A stretch of 64,000 nt of DNA. Origin: Pseudomonas sediminis (GTDB taxonomy: Bacteria > Pseudomonadota > Gammaproteobacteria > Pseudomonadales > Pseudomonadaceae). Of this stretch, positions 9,476-19,021 are shown one piece after another; position 1 is the first letter of the stretch; every line of letters starts with the position of its first letter. The notes below the pieces were generated by a model. That model did not search any database, was not told the origin of the DNA, and saw only the letters and a list, made by a program, of their open reading frames with translations. The position numbers were made by a program, and so were the translations under genes. The DNA lies in assembly GCF_039555755.1 (NCBI RefSeq), contig NZ_CP154631.1, positions 372,001 to 436,000 on the forward strand, in the 5' to 3' direction.

Positions 9476-9844
9476 TCAAGCCTTATTGCGCCAGCGCCAG
9501 ATCAGCCAGGCGTATACGCTCAGGTTGACCAACACCACGATCGCGCCCAGGTAGAGCTGGATTTTTGGCGTGAGCCCGGCCGGATAGATCAGCGGTATCA
9601 GGTAGTGCTCGATAAAGCCGCCGTCATAGCCGGCCTGCCCGGCCGCACGGCGTAACTGGTTTTCCCAGGGCGTCAGCGGACACCCCAGATGCAAACACTC
9701 CACCACGATGCCCCAGGCTACTGCAGGTATATGCAGCCAGATCAGGCGCGGCCAGCGCAGCAGCAACAAGCCACCTAGTAGCACGAACAGGATGAAACCC
9801 AGGTGCACCAGCACCAGGGCATCGGCAGCCATGCGCCAAAGCAT
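9476..9844 (-). CDS. DUF2784 membrane protein
   Basis: This 122-residue integral membrane protein has about four hydrophobic segments and the family landmark HLGCPLTPWEN after the second/third helix, then GGFIEHYLIPLIYP. It fits DUF2784, of unknown function. It starts 6 nt after the stop of the upstream cupin gene, so the two form an operon. Confidence 0.8.
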   Translation of the reverse strand: MLWRMAADALVLVHLGFILFVLLGGLLLLRWPRLIWLHIPAVAWGIVVECLHLGCPLTPWENQLRRAAGQAGYDGGFIEHYLIPLIYPAGLTPKIQLYLGAIVVLVNLSVYAWLIWRWRNKA

Positions 9845-9850
9845 TGCGGC

Positions 9851-10180
9851 TCAGTCCACCACGAACAGGCGTGCGCCAGACATCGTCGATGAACGATGAG
9901 CCTCGGCCCCATCAGCCACCTGATAACTCATACCAGGCTTGAGCACGAATACCCGGCCATCCTCAAGCGCGGTGGTCAGCTCTCCCTCCAGGCACAACAG
10001 CACATGCCCTTTCCGGCACCAGTGGTCGGCCAGGTAGCCCGGCGAATACTCGACCATGCGCACACGCAGCGCACCGAACTGGCAAGTACGCCAACGTGCA
10101 ACGCCACGCTCACCCGGATGCTCGGTCGCTGGTATCGCAGCCCAGTCCGTTACGCCAAAGGGAATATCACTGATCTGCAT
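9851..10180 (-). CDS. DHCW-motif cupin-fold protein
   Basis: This 109-residue single-domain cupin starts at MQISDIPFG (ATG 10178-10180). The segment YLADHWCRKGHVLLCLEGEL carries the His/Cys/Trp motif that names the DHCW cupin family, followed by the cupin strands FVLKPGMSYQV. The ligand or reaction is unknown. It is the first gene of a two-gene unit with the DUF2784 gene. An AT-rich stretch at 10205-10350 upstream may contain the promoters for this gene and the divergent DUF2061 gene. Confidence 0.75.
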   Translation of the reverse strand: MQISDIPFGVTDWAAIPATEHPGERGVARWRTCQFGALRVRMVEYSPGYLADHWCRKGHVLLCLEGELTTALEDGRVFVLKPGMSYQVADGAEAHRSSTMSGARLFVVD

Positions 10181-10372
10181 CGCCCAACTCCACCGCAAGA
10201 GAGCGCCACCTTAACGCAGACACCCCGAGGCAAAATAAATAGAAAGAGACTCTCCAAGAACAAAAATCAATTGATCAACACTATCAAGACCATGCAAAGG
10301 CCACATTTCCCGACACTGACGAACAGGACTAGCCTCTCTTACATGACGAAATGATTCTCAACGAGGTGCATC

Positions 10373-10597
10373 ATGCTCAAGACCCTGACCTTCACCATCA
10401 TGCACTTCTGCATCGCCTTCGCCGTTACCTATGCCCTGACTGGCAGTGTCGCAGCCAGCGGCATGGTGGCGGCCATCGAGCCCCTGTGCAACTCGGTGGG
10501 CTTCTACTTCCACGAAAAGGTCTGGCAGCGTTTCGAACGCCGTCGTCAGCCTGCGGCAGAGCGCCCAAAGCATGCCTGGCTGCACCACCACGCCTGA
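10373..10597 (+). CDS. DUF2061 small membrane protein
   Basis: This 74-residue protein begins at ATG 10373 behind a GAGG site. Two hydrophobic helices, with FAVTYALTGSVAASGMVAAIEP and FYFHEKVWQRF, match the DUF2061 family. Function is unknown. A longer reading frame starting at 10351 is in another phase and is a shadow. About 155 nt separate it from the next gene. Confidence 0.75.
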   Translation: MLKTLTFTIMHFCIAFAVTYALTGSVAASGMVAAIEPLCNSVGFYFHEKVWQRFERRRQPAAERPKHAWLHHHA

Positions 10598-10752
10598 TTA
10601 AAAAGCCTGAAGTCAGTGGTCGCGCGCCTCCTGTTGCGGCTACGCATGTTTCCTTGAGATAAGGCAGGATAGTCTGGCACTTTGCCCCGCTTGCTGCTGT
10701 CATAAGCCAGCTGTTCAATCCAGACGCTCTCTTATTCAAAGGGACTTAACAC

Positions 10753-12051
10753 ATGCCCAGCCTTGCCCGACTCGCCGCCTTGCTCGGTGGCCTGGCCTTC
10801 TGTATCTCAGCGATGGCCGCCGATCTGGATGCGGAAAGCTACGGCTATCCATTGGCCAACCCGTTCGAAGCGACCATCGCCACCACACCGCCCGAGCTGC
10901 GCCCGGCGCTGCCGGCCGATGCAGACATCCGGCAGCGCGATTACTCGGTACGCCTGCGCCCGGATCGACAATTCGAGTTGCTGGAGAACTTCTGGCCAGT
11001 GACCCGGCTGCGTTATCGCCTGGCCGAGCAGAAAGGCCGCGCGCCGCTGATCTTCATCATCGCCGGCACCGGCGCACACTACGCCAGCGGCACCAACGAA
11101 TACCTGAAGAAACTCTTCTACGGCGCTGGCTTCCATGTCGTGCAGCTGTCGTCGCCGACCAGCTACGACTTCATGGCCGCTGCCTCGCGCTCGGCCACGC
11201 CAGGCTACAGCCCGGATGATGCCGACGATCTGTACCGCGCCATGCAGGCCGTGCGTGCTCAGCATCCAAAGCTGGAGGTCAGCGAGTTCCTGCTGACCGG
11301 CTACAGCCTGGGGGCGCTGCATGCCGCCTTCGTCAGCCAGCTGGACGAAACCCGGCGTGCCTTCGATTTCAAACGCGTGCTGCTGCTCAACCCGCCGGTC
11401 AACCTCTACACCTCTGTCAGCAACCTGGACAAGCTGGTGCAGACCAAGGTGCAAGGCATCGACAACAGCACCAATTTCTATGACCTGGTGCTGGGCAAGC
11501 TGACTCGCTACTTCAACGACAAGGGCTACCTCGATATCAACGAGGCCATGCTCTACGACTTCCAGCAATCCAAGGAAAAACTCTCCGACGAGCAGATGGC
11601 GATGCTGATCGGCACCTCGTTCCGCTTCTCGTCGGCCGTTATCGTCTTCACTTCGGACCTGCTCAACCGCCGTGGCCTGATTACCCCGCGCGACTACCGC
11701 ATCACCGAGAGCACCAGCCTCACGCCGTTCTTCCAGATGGCTCTGCGCTGCGACTTTGACTGCTACATCGCCGAACAGTTGATGCCCATGTGGCGTGCGC
11801 GTTATGACGGCGGCAGCCTCAACCAGTTGATCGACAAGAGCAGCCTCTATGCCCTGGAGGACTACCTCAAAAGCAGCGACAAGGTCTCGGTGATGCACAA
11901 TGCCGACGACCTGATCCTCGGCCCAGGCGATATCGGCTTCCTGCGCCGCACTTTCGGCGACCGCCTGACCCTTTACCCGCGTGGCGGGCACTGCGGCAAC
12001 CTCAACTATCGCGTCAACAGTGACGCCATGCTGGAGTTCTTCCGTGGTTAA
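10753..12051 (+). CDS. exported serine alpha/beta hydrolase coupled to MlaA-like gene
   Basis: 432 residues with a signal peptide (cut after AMA, about residue 22), hence periplasmic. Hydrolase features are IFIIAGTGAHY (oxyanion region), GYSLG nucleophile elbow near residue 185, MHNADDLILGPGD supplying the Asp, and YPRGGHCGN supplying the His. Its stop overlaps the GTG start of the MlaA-like gene by 8 nt, so translation of the two is coupled. An equivalent pair precedes pirin and patatin in P. aeruginosa (from memory PA3238-PA3239). A role in envelope lipid turnover is inferred from this context; substrate is unknown. Confidence 0.8.
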   Translation: MPSLARLAALLGGLAFCISAMAADLDAESYGYPLANPFEATIATTPPELRPALPADADIRQRDYSVRLRPDRQFELLENFWPVTRLRYRLAEQKGRAPLIFIIAGTGAHYASGTNEYLKKLFYGAGFHVVQLSSPTSYDFMAAASRSATPGYSPDDADDLYRAMQAVRAQHPKLEVSEFLLTGYSLGALHAAFVSQLDETRRAFDFKRVLLLNPPVNLYTSVSNLDKLVQTKVQGIDNSTNFYDLVLGKLTRYFNDKGYLDINEAMLYDFQQSKEKLSDEQMAMLIGTSFRFSSAVIVFTSDLLNRRGLITPRDYRITESTSLTPFFQMALRCDFDCYIAEQLMPMWRARYDGGSLNQLIDKSSLYALEDYLKSSDKVSVMHNADDLILGPGDIGFLRRTFGDRLTLYPRGGHCGNLNYRVNSDAMLEFFRG

Positions 12052-12814
12052 GCACAGCACTCTTATCCTCGCCCTGCTGCTGGCCAGCGGGCAGACACTG
12101 GCCGAAGGCCAGGTCGACGCAGACGGCTTCACCAATCCGCTGCAGAACCTGCAATTCAACCCTGGGCTGGATCAACAAGAGTTCGAACGCGCCTCCAGTG
12201 ACGCCCTGCAGGTCTATGACCCACTGGAGTCGTGGAACCGCCGCGTCTACCACTTCAATTACCGTTTCGATCAGTGGGTGTTCCTGCCCGTGGTCGACGG
12301 CTACCGCTACGTCACGCCGAACTTGGTGCAGACCGGCGTACACAACTTCTTCAACAACCTCGGCGAGATTCCCACGCTGGCCAACAGCGTGCTGCAGCTC
12401 AAAGGCAAGCGGGCGATGAACAGCACCGCGCGCTTGCTGTTCAACACCATCCTTGGGGTGGGCGGCGTCTGGGACCCAGCGACGAAGATGGGCCTGCCGC
12501 GCCTGAGCGAAGACTTCGGCCAGACGCTGGGTTACTACGGCGTGCCCGCCGGCCCGTACCTGATGCTGCCGCTGCTCGGCCCGTCGAACCTGCGCGACAC
12601 CAGTGGCCTGGTGGCGGATTACAGCCTGGAGAATGCGGTCAACTACCTCGATGTGGCCGACGCCAGCCGCAGCAACCCCGGCATTACCGTGCTGCGCGTG
12701 GTCGATACCCGCGCCAATACCGGCTTCCGCTACGGCCAGCTGAACTCGCCATTCGAGTACGAAAAGCTGCGCTTCTTCTATCACGAGTCGCGCAAGTTGA
12801 AGATCGCCGACTGA
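12044..12814 (+). CDS. MlaA/VacJ-like protein without lipobox
   Basis: 256 residues from GTG 12044, preceded by GGAG at suitable distance. The core matches MlaA (VacJ), the outer-membrane component that removes phospholipids from the outer leaflet: DPLESWNRRVYHFNYRFDQ, VHNFFNNLGEIPTLANSVLQ, GVWDPATKMGL, EDFGQTLGYYGVPAGPYLMLP. The N-terminus is a signal peptide (LILALLLASGQTLAEG) with no Cys in a lipobox, so unlike canonical MlaA it should not be lipidated. It is therefore probably a paralogue, not the Mla-system lipoprotein. It overlaps the upstream hydrolase gene; a strong hairpin follows. A start at 11981 was rejected. Confidence 0.85.
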   Translation: MVKHSTLILALLLASGQTLAEGQVDADGFTNPLQNLQFNPGLDQQEFERASSDALQVYDPLESWNRRVYHFNYRFDQWVFLPVVDGYRYVTPNLVQTGVHNFFNNLGEIPTLANSVLQLKGKRAMNSTARLLFNTILGVGGVWDPATKMGLPRLSEDFGQTLGYYGVPAGPYLMLPLLGPSNLRDTSGLVADYSLENAVNYLDVADASRSNPGITVLRVVDTRANTGFRYGQLNSPFEYEKLRFFYHESRKLKIAD

Positions 12815-12818
12815 GCAA

Positions 12819-12851
12819 GGGTTATGCATCGACTTTATCGATGCATAACCC
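12819..12851 (+). terminator. hairpin terminator after the MlaA-like gene
   Basis: Perfect 14-bp inverted repeat, arms 12819-12832 and 12838-12851, five-base loop, followed by an A/T-rich stretch ending in TTTT. Confidence 0.85.
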
Positions 12852-12923
12852 GTAAATTTTCCACCCAAATATCGATTCAACGCGACTAGCATGGCGTCAT
12901 TCCTACCTTTCAAGGAGCTCGCC

Positions 12924-13778
12924 ATGACCTCGCAACGCCGCGTCATCAGCATCCAGCCTGGGCAACCCGCCTCCGACGGCGCCGGTGTGCGCCTCAACCG
13001 CGTGATCGGCGGCCCCGGCCTGGAGCGCTTCGATCCGTTTCTGATGCTCGACGAGTTTTCCACCGACAATCCCGACGACTACATCGCCGGCTTCCCGCCG
13101 CACCCGCATCGTGGCTTCGAGACCATCACCTACATGCTCGAGGGGCGCATGCGCCATGAGGATCACCTGGGCAACGTCGGTCTGCTCGGCAGCGGCGGCG
13201 TGCAGTGGATGACCGCTGCGCGCGGCATCATCCACAGCGAGATGCCCGAGCAGGAGTCCGGAGCCATGCGCGGCTTCCAGCTGTGGCTCAACCTGCCAGC
13301 CAAGGACAAGCTGGGCGAAGCGGGCTATCGCGACATTCCAGCCAGCGATATCCCGCGCATCAACACAGCGTCCGGTGCCGAAGTGGTGGTGATCGCCGGT
13401 GAGTTCGATGACGGCGATATCCGCCAGGCTGGCGCCGTGCAACGTCCGCACACCCAGCCTCAGCTGTTCGACCTGAATCTGCCAGCCGGCAGCCAGATCT
13501 CACCGCGCCTGGCCGATGGTCAGCGGGTGATGCTCTACGTCTACCAGGGTTTGCTGGAGCTGCCTGGGGCCAGCGCTCAACCGGTCAGTGCCGGGCACCT
13601 GGTGCGCCTGTCCGACGAGGGTGAGCTGCACCTGGCCAGCGCCCAGGGTGCGCGAGTGCTGCTGATCGCCGGCACACCGCTGAACGAGCCCATCGTGCAG
13701 TACGGGCCGTTCGTGATGAACAGCCGCGAGGAAATCGAGCAGGCCCTGCGCGATTTTCGTGATGGCGTGCTGGCCTGA
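12924..13778 (+). CDS. pirin-family protein
   Basis: This 284-residue bicupin begins at MTSQRRVIS behind AAGGAG. Metal ligands of pirins are visible: PHPHRGFETITY (two His) and ARGIIHSEMP (His and Glu). Bacterial pirins include quercetin dioxygenases and regulators of pyruvate dehydrogenase; which applies here cannot be told. It sits between the MlaA-like terminator and the convergent patatin gene, the same order I recall from P. aeruginosa. The stop lies 6 nt from the patatin stop. Confidence 0.85.
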   Translation: MTSQRRVISIQPGQPASDGAGVRLNRVIGGPGLERFDPFLMLDEFSTDNPDDYIAGFPPHPHRGFETITYMLEGRMRHEDHLGNVGLLGSGGVQWMTAARGIIHSEMPEQESGAMRGFQLWLNLPAKDKLGEAGYRDIPASDIPRINTASGAEVVVIAGEFDDGDIRQAGAVQRPHTQPQLFDLNLPAGSQISPRLADGQRVMLYVYQGLLELPGASAQPVSAGHLVRLSDEGELHLASAQGARVLLIAGTPLNEPIVQYGPFVMNSREEIEQALRDFRDGVLA

Positions 13779-13784
13779 GCTGAA

Positions 13785-14966
13785 TCAGGCGGACTGGACG
13801 ACCTCGGTCAAGCCGAGAAAACGGCAGAGGTCGGCCTTGCGCGTCATCGCGTCCTGGTAGCCTAGTTCGATCAGTTCGTTGCAATAGCCAGGCTCGAACA
13901 GCAAGTAACTGAGCACGCCCGCCCCACCCGCCTTGGTCGCACCCGGCCCGCGCAGAAACAGTCGCAGCGCCTTGGGCAGCTCACGCTGATGGCGCGCGGC
14001 GATCTGATCCAGCGGCTGGCTCGGCGCGATCACCAGCACATCCACCGGATTCAAGCCCAAACCGCGCGGGCGCCGCTCAGGCGGCACCAGCGCGCTCATC
14101 TGGTTGAGTCGTTCGAGCAGCTCGATATCGGTTTCCAGGTTGTCGATGAAGGTGCTGTTGAGCATATGCCCGCCGATCTGCGCCAGGCTCGGCGGACGGT
14201 TGGCAGGGTTGACCGGAGCAGGCACTTGCGGATCACCGTGCGCGTTGCCACTGACGCCAATCACCAGCACGCGGCTGGCGCCAAGGTGCAGCGCGGGGCT
14301 GATCGGGGCTGCCTGGCGCACCGCACCGTCACCGAAATATTCGCGGTTGATCTTTACCGGCGGAAAGATCAGCGGGATCGACGCGCTAGCCAGCAGGTGG
14401 TCGAGTTGCAACCGCGTCGGCACACCCACGCGGCGGTGGCGGAACCAGGGGTCGATGGTGGCGCGGCCTTGGTAGAAGGTCATTGCCTGACCGCTTTCGT
14501 AGCCGAAAGCCGTCACCGCCACAGCACGCAGCTGGCGATGACGCACCGCCGCCGCGATACCAGAGAAATCCAGCTCGCGCTCCAGCAACTCGCGCAATGG
14601 CGAACTGTCGAGCAAGGCCACCGGCACATCGCGCCCCAGACCGAGCAAGCTGTGGCCAACGAAGCGTGCCGCCTGGCGCAGCACGCCCGGCAAGTCGCTG
14701 CGGTACACCATGTGGGTATGAAAGCCTTGCCAGACCGAGGTCAGGCGCCGTACCGCCTCGCCGAACTGCAGTGCGCCACAGCCCAGGCTGACGGCATTGA
14801 TCGCCCCGGCCGAGGTGCCAACTATCACCGGAAAGGGATTGTGCGAGGCGTCCGGCAGCAGGTCGGCAATGGCCGACAGCACGCCCACTTGATAGGCCGC
14901 CCGAGCCCCACCACCAGAGAGGATCAACCCGGTAACGGGCGCATCGGGACTGGCAATCACGGTCAT
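13785..14966 (-). CDS. patatin-like phospholipase
   Basis: 393 residues, starting MTVIASPDAP (ATG 14964-14966). Patatin features are complete: oxyanion hole GGGARAAYQVG, nucleophile GTSAG (about residue 59) and catalytic Asp in DGA of YFGDGAVRQ. No signal peptide, so it is cytosolic or inner-membrane associated, as in RssA-like proteins. It should hydrolyse acyl esters of phospholipids or lysophospholipids. It lies about 35 nt downstream of the LpxL-type acyltransferase stop, pointing to one leftward lipid-related unit. The C-terminal third (from about residue 260) is helical and less conserved. Confidence 0.88.
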   Translation of the reverse strand: MTVIASPDAPVTGLILSGGGARAAYQVGVLSAIADLLPDASHNPFPVIVGTSAGAINAVSLGCGALQFGEAVRRLTSVWQGFHTHMVYRSDLPGVLRQAARFVGHSLLGLGRDVPVALLDSSPLRELLERELDFSGIAAAVRHRQLRAVAVTAFGYESGQAMTFYQGRATIDPWFRHRRVGVPTRLQLDHLLASASIPLIFPPVKINREYFGDGAVRQAAPISPALHLGASRVLVIGVSGNAHGDPQVPAPVNPANRPPSLAQIGGHMLNSTFIDNLETDIELLERLNQMSALVPPERRPRGLGLNPVDVLVIAPSQPLDQIAARHQRELPKALRLFLRGPGATKAGGAGVLSYLLFEPGYCNELIELGYQDAMTRKADLCRFLGLTEVVQSA

Positions 14967-15001
14967 CGGGCGATCCTGTTTTTCGTTGCAGTATAGATGG
15001 G

Positions 15002-15934
15002 CTACGCGCGCTTTCCGTACAGCTTCGGCTCGCCCTCGGGACGCGTCTTGAAGCGACGGTGCGCCCACAGGTACTGCTCCGGGCAGGCGCTCACCACCTG
15101 CTCGATCCACTGATTGATGCGCAGGCAATCGCCCTCTTCGCTGTCACCCGGGAAGCCTTCAAGCGGCGGATGGATCACCAGGCGATAACCGCTGCCGTCG
15201 GCCAAACGCTGCTGGGTGAAGGGCACCACGCGCGCCTTGCCCAGGCGAGCGAACTTGGTGGTGGCGGTAACCGTCGCCGCCTGGATGCCGAACAACGGCA
15301 CGAAGATGCTCTGCTTGCGCCCATAGTCCTGATCCGGCGCGTACCAGATGGCGCGACCGGCACGCAGCACCTTGAGCATCGCTCGAATATCCTCACGCTC
15401 GATAGCGGTTGCATCGAGGTTGTGGCGTTCGCGGCCACGGCGCTGGATGTAGTCGAACAGCGGGTTGTCGTGCTCGCGGTACATGCCGTCGATGGTGTGC
15501 AACTGACCGAGCAGCGCGGCGCCAATCTCCAGGGTGGTGAAATGCACGGCCATGAGGATCACGCCCTGCCCCTCGGCCTGCGCCCGCTGCAGATGCTCGA
15601 GGCCTTCGACGTGCGCCAGGCGAGCCAGGCGCGCCCTGGGCCACCACCAGCTCATGGCCATCTCGAAGAAGGCGATACCGGTGGAGGCGAAATTCTCCTT
15701 CAACAGACGTTCGCGCTCGGCAGCACTCTTGCCTGGGAAACACAGCTCCAAATTGCGCGCGGCAATCTGCCGGCGCGAGCTCGCCGTGCGATACATCAGC
15801 CAGCCCAGTGCCCGCCCCAGCTTCAGTTGCAGCGCGTAAGGCAGCTGCACCACCAGCCACAGCAACCCGAACCCCAGCCACAGTGGCCAGAAGCGCGGAT
15901 GAAGAAAATAGGCGCGAAAGCGGGGGCGATCCAT
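15002..15934 (-). CDS. LpxL/LpxM-type lysophospholipid (lipid A) acyltransferase
   Basis: 310 residues from ATG 15932-15934. One N-terminal membrane helix ([19 protein letters not shown]) anchors it in the inner membrane. The catalytic HX4E motif is HFTTLE near residue 131, followed by [19 protein letters not shown] and [20 protein letters not shown] in pieces typical of HtrB/MsbB proteins that add secondary acyl chains to lipid A. Which of the Pseudomonas LpxL paralogues it is cannot be fixed. It lies divergent from minC, as in P. aeruginosa, upstream of the patatin gene. Confidence 0.88.
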   Translation of the reverse strand: MDRPRFRAYFLHPRFWPLWLGFGLLWLVVQLPYALQLKLGRALGWLMYRTASSRRQIAARNLELCFPGKSAAERERLLKENFASTGIAFFEMAMSWWWPRARLARLAHVEGLEHLQRAQAEGQGVILMAVHFTTLEIGAALLGQLHTIDGMYREHDNPLFDYIQRRGRERHNLDATAIEREDIRAMLKVLRAGRAIWYAPDQDYGRKQSIFVPLFGIQAATVTATTKFARLGKARVVPFTQQRLADGSGYRLVIHPPLEGFPGDSEEGDCLRINQWIEQVVSACPEQYLWAHRRFKTRPEGEPKLYGKRA

Positions 15935-16151
15935 GAGGCGTTTCCGATCACATACAAAGCCGCGCATTCTAACGCAGTTTCCCCCTCGCTCGGCGGCTTC
16001 GCTGCGAGCCATGCTGGTCACGGCGACCGCCCAGCGGCGGGACAGCTTCGCCTCCGGTCGGACTCGTCTGCTCAGGCGGCTTGCGGCATGCGGGCTATCT
16101 CGTTATAAGTCCGGGCATCTTTCGACTCGCCAGAAGGCCCATCGCATCACC

Positions 16152-16880
16152 ATGAGCCAAGCCGACCTCCTCGCCCAAGACCCCGTATTCCAGCTCAAGG
16201 GCAGCATGCTCGCCATCACTGTGATGGAACTGGCGCACAACGATCTCGAACGCCTCGATGCGCAACTGACGGAAAAAGTCGCCCAGGCCCCGGCCTTCTT
16301 CAGCAATACGCCGCTGGTACTGGCCCTGGACAAACTGCCGGAAGGCGAAGGCGAACTGGATCTGGCAGAGCTGATGGCGGTCTGCCGCCGCCACGGCCTG
16401 CGTACCCTGGCCATCCGCGCCTCTCGCGAAAGCGATGTCGCCGCAGCCGAAGCCATGGATCTGCCAGTACTGCCGCCATCCGGCGCACGCGAACGCCCTC
16501 TCGATCCAGCGCCGAAAAAAATTGTAGAAAAGCCCGCCGAACCCGAGCACAAACCCAGCCGCATCATCACCAGCCCGGTGCGCGGCGGGCAGCAGGTCTA
16601 TGCCCAGGGTGGCGATCTGATCGTGCTGGCGCCGGTCAGCGCCGGGGCGGAACTTCTCGCCGATGGCAACATCCATGTTTACGCGCCCATGCGCGGCCGC
16701 GCTCTGGCGGGCATCAAGGGCAACACCAAGGCACGGATTTTCTGTCAGCAAATGGGCGCCGAAATGCTGTCGATCGCCGGCCATTACAAGGTCGCCGAAG
16801 ACCTGCGCCGCGACCCGCTGTGGGGCGATGCGGTACATGTCAGCCTGTCGGGTGACGTGTTGAACATCACCCGCCTTTAA
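16152..16880 (+). CDS. minC: septum site-determining protein MinC
   Basis: 242 residues starting [10 protein letters not shown]. The N-terminal domain (1-100) inhibits FtsZ assembly. The C-terminal beta-helix binds MinD and is recognisable by [35 protein letters not shown] and [16 protein letters not shown]. Together with MinDE it stops division at the poles. The long in-frame extension upstream (to 15933) overlaps the divergent gene and was rejected. It is followed by minD after 100 nt. Confidence 0.95.
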   Translation: MSQADLLAQDPVFQLKGSMLAITVMELAHNDLERLDAQLTEKVAQAPAFFSNTPLVLALDKLPEGEGELDLAELMAVCRRHGLRTLAIRASRESDVAAAEAMDLPVLPPSGARERPLDPAPKKIVEKPAEPEHKPSRIITSPVRGGQQVYAQGGDLIVLAPVSAGAELLADGNIHVYAPMRGRALAGIKGNTKARIFCQQMGAEMLSIAGHYKVAEDLRRDPLWGDAVHVSLSGDVLNITRL

Positions 16881-16980
16881 CGGATACTGCGGCCACTTTT
16901 TTACGGACACAAAAAGGCATCTGGAAGCCTCGATTGGCTGACGGATTCCCGCGTTTTATTCATTTTTAGGGTGAATCACC

Positions 16981-17796
16981 TTGGCCAAGATCCTCGTAGT
17001 CACTTCCGGCAAGGGTGGCGTCGGTAAAACCACCACCAGCGCCGCCATCGGTACCGGCCTCGCCCTGCGCGGCCACAAGACCGTCATCGTCGACTTCGAC
17101 GTCGGCCTGCGTAACCTCGACCTGATCATGGGCTGCGAACGCCGCGTGGTGTACGACTTCGTCAACGTGGTCAACGGCGAAGCCACCCTCACTCAGGCCC
17201 TGATCAAGGACAAGCGTCTCGAGAACCTCTACGTGCTGGCCGCCAGCCAGACCCGTGACAAGGACGCACTGACCCTCGAAGGCGTCGAGAAAGTCATCAA
17301 TGAGCTGTCGCAAAATTTCGAATATGTGGTCTGCGACTCGCCTGCTGGTATCGAGAAGGGTGCACACCTGGCGATGTATTTCGCCGACGAAGCCATCGTC
17401 GTGACCAACCCGGAAGTGTCCTCGGTACGTGACTCCGACCGCATGCTCGGCCTACTGGCGAGCAAATCACGCCGCGCCGAGAAAGGCGAAGAGCCGATCA
17501 AGGAACACCTGCTGCTGACCCGCTACAACCCCGAGCGCGTCACCAAGGGCGAAATGCTCGGTGTCGAAGACGTCGAGGAAATCCTCGCCATCCGCCTGCT
17601 CGGCGTGATCCCCGAATCCCAGGCCGTGCTCAAGGCGTCCAACCAGGGCATCCCGGTCATCCTCGATGACCAAAGCGATGCCGGCCAGGCCTACAGCGAC
17701 GCTGTTGATCGCCTGCTTGGCAAGGAAGTCGCGCACCGCTTCCTGGATGTGAAGAAGCAGGGCTTCCTGCAGCGCCTGTTTGGAGGTCGAGAATGA
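16981..17796 (+). CDS. minD: septum site-determining ATPase MinD
   Basis: 271 residues from an unusual TTG start preceded by AGGGTGA; no nearby ATG/GTG gives the conserved N-terminus [12 protein letters not shown]. The deviant Walker A KGGVGKTT, Switch regions [10 protein letters not shown] and CDSPAGIE, and the C-terminal amphipathic membrane-targeting helix ([10 protein letters not shown]) are all present. ATP-bound MinD recruits MinC to the membrane and is released by MinE. The stop overlaps the minE start by 4 nt (ATGA). Confidence 0.97.
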   Translation: MAKILVVTSGKGGVGKTTTSAAIGTGLALRGHKTVIVDFDVGLRNLDLIMGCERRVVYDFVNVVNGEATLTQALIKDKRLENLYVLAASQTRDKDALTLEGVEKVINELSQNFEYVVCDSPAGIEKGAHLAMYFADEAIVVTNPEVSSVRDSDRMLGLLASKSRRAEKGEEPIKEHLLLTRYNPERVTKGEMLGVEDVEEILAIRLLGVIPESQAVLKASNQGIPVILDDQSDAGQAYSDAVDRLLGKEVAHRFLDVKKQGFLQRLFGGRE

Positions 17797-18047
17797 ATAT
17801 TTTTGACTTCTTGCGTTCACGCAAGAAGGAAACCACCGCATCCATCGCCAAAGAGCGCCTGCAGATCATCGTTGCCCACGAACGTGGCCAGCGTACTCAG
17901 CCGGACTACCTGCCTGCCCTGCAGCAGGAGTTGGTGGAAGTGATCCGCAAGTACGTCAACATCGACTCTGACCAGGTACAGGTTGCACTGGAAAACCAGG
18001 GCAGCTGCTCGATTCTGGAGTTGAACATCACTCTGCCGGATCGTTAA
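17793..18047 (+). CDS. minE: cell division topological specificity factor MinE
   Basis: 84 residues, translationally coupled to minD. The N-terminal membrane/MinD-binding part ([20 protein letters not shown]) and the anti-MinCD helix [13 protein letters not shown] are typical, followed by the dimerisation domain ([13 protein letters not shown]...). It stimulates MinD ATPase and drives Min oscillation. Confidence 0.97.
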   Translation: MNIFDFLRSRKKETTASIAKERLQIIVAHERGQRTQPDYLPALQQELVEVIRKYVNIDSDQVQVALENQGSCSILELNITLPDR

Positions 18048-18064
18048 TCGAGTCCAGTTGCGCT

Positions 18065-18093
18065 CACGGCGGCTTCGGCCGCCGTGTTCGTTT
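18065..18093 (+). terminator. terminator of minCDE
   Basis: Hairpin CACGGCGGC-TTCG-GCCGCCGTG (18065-18086) with a stable TTCG tetraloop, followed by TTCGTTTG. It lies 17 nt after the minE stop. Confidence 0.8.
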
Positions 18094-18110
18094 GTAGCCA
18101 TCAATAGCCC

Positions 18111-18176
18111 GTAGGAGCGAGCTCTGCTCGCGAATATCGGTGACCTGCATTTTTCGCGAGCAGAGCTCGCTCCTAC
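18111..18176. repeat. REPIN-like inverted repeat, GAGCGAGCTCTGCTCGCGAA type, copy 1
   Basis: Perfect 24-bp arms 18111-18134 and 18153-18176 around an 18-nt spacer, starting GTAGGAGCGAGCTCTGCTCG. Further copies lie at 21107-21170 and 25345-25414. Each arm is itself partly self-complementary, as in Pseudomonas REP sequences. Confidence 0.9.
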
Positions 18177-18196
18177 CAGACCGTTGCGAACGCCCC

Positions 18197-18832
18197 ATGC
18201 CGCTTAGCCAGATCGAAATTCTCCACCAGGACGCCGCCCTGCTGGTGATCAACAAGCCCACCCTACTGCTGTCGGTGCCTGGCCGCGCCGATGACAACAA
18301 GGATTGCCTGGTCACCCGCCTGCAGGAAAACGGCTACCCCGAGGCGCGCATCGTCCATCGGCTGGACTGGGAGACCTCCGGCATCATCGTCCTGGCCCGC
18401 GATGCCGACAGCCACCGCGAGCTGTCGCGCCAGTTCCACGACCGTGAAACCGAGAAAGCCTACACCGCCCTGTGCTGGGGCCAGCCGCAGGCCGACAGCG
18501 GCAGTATCGATCTGCCGCTGCGCTATGACCCGCCGACCAAGCCGCGTCACGTCGTCGATCACGAACTGGGCAAGCACGCCCTGACCCACTGGCGCATCGT
18601 CGAGCGCTGCGGCGACTGGTGCCGGGTCGAGCTCACGCCCATCACCGGCCGTTCACACCAGTTGCGCGTGCATATGCTGTCCATCGGCCATCCGCTGCTG
18701 GGCGATCGTCTCTACGCCCATGAGCAGGCCCTGGCAGCCCATGAGCGCTTGTGCCTGCACGCCAGCATGCTCGCCCTCACCCATCCGCAAACGGGCGAGC
18801 GTCTACGCTTCGAATGCCCAGCGCCGTTCTGA
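18197..18832 (+). CDS. rluA: RluA-family 23S/tRNA pseudouridine synthase
   Basis: 211 residues from ATG 18197. The catalytic Asp is in HRLDWETSGI; the C-terminal LTPITGRSHQLRVHMLSIGHP and LGDRLY are family signatures. The short length without S4 domain and the location after minE match RluA, which in E. coli modifies U746 of 23S rRNA and U32 of tRNAs. The start is only 20 nt past a REPIN, so the 5' leader probably includes it. An earlier in-frame start (18140) would translate repeat sequence and was rejected. Confidence 0.88.
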   Translation: MPLSQIEILHQDAALLVINKPTLLLSVPGRADDNKDCLVTRLQENGYPEARIVHRLDWETSGIIVLARDADSHRELSRQFHDRETEKAYTALCWGQPQADSGSIDLPLRYDPPTKPRHVVDHELGKHALTHWRIVERCGDWCRVELTPITGRSHQLRVHMLSIGHPLLGDRLYAHEQALAAHERLCLHASMLALTHPQTGERLRFECPAPF

Positions 18833-18853
18833 CAACTCCCGCTCCTCACGCCC

Positions 18854-18924
18854 GTAGGGTGCGCCGTGCGCACCAGCAAAGGCGATCGGGCGATCTCAGA
18901 CCGCAAACGCGCAGCGCACCTTAC
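18854..18924. repeat. imperfect inverted repeat, GTAGGGTGCGC type
   Basis: Outer arms GTAGGGTGCGC (18854-18864) and GCGCACCTTAC (18914-18924) with one mismatch. The left arm is extended by a small GTGCGCACC hairpin. It is intergenic between rluA and apeB. Confidence 0.7.
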
Positions 18925-19021
18925 CCGCGGATAGTCTGAAACTATCGCCCCAAACAAGTGCGCAGCCGGCACAGCGCGATGCAAATTGGTTACACTCGCG
19001 CCATCGTTGCCCGGAGTCCCT

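Noticed and set aside
10675..10700. Sigma-54-like TGGCAC...TTGCT sequence before the exported hydrolase gene
   Set aside because: Spacing between the GG and GC elements is one base off and the match is loose.
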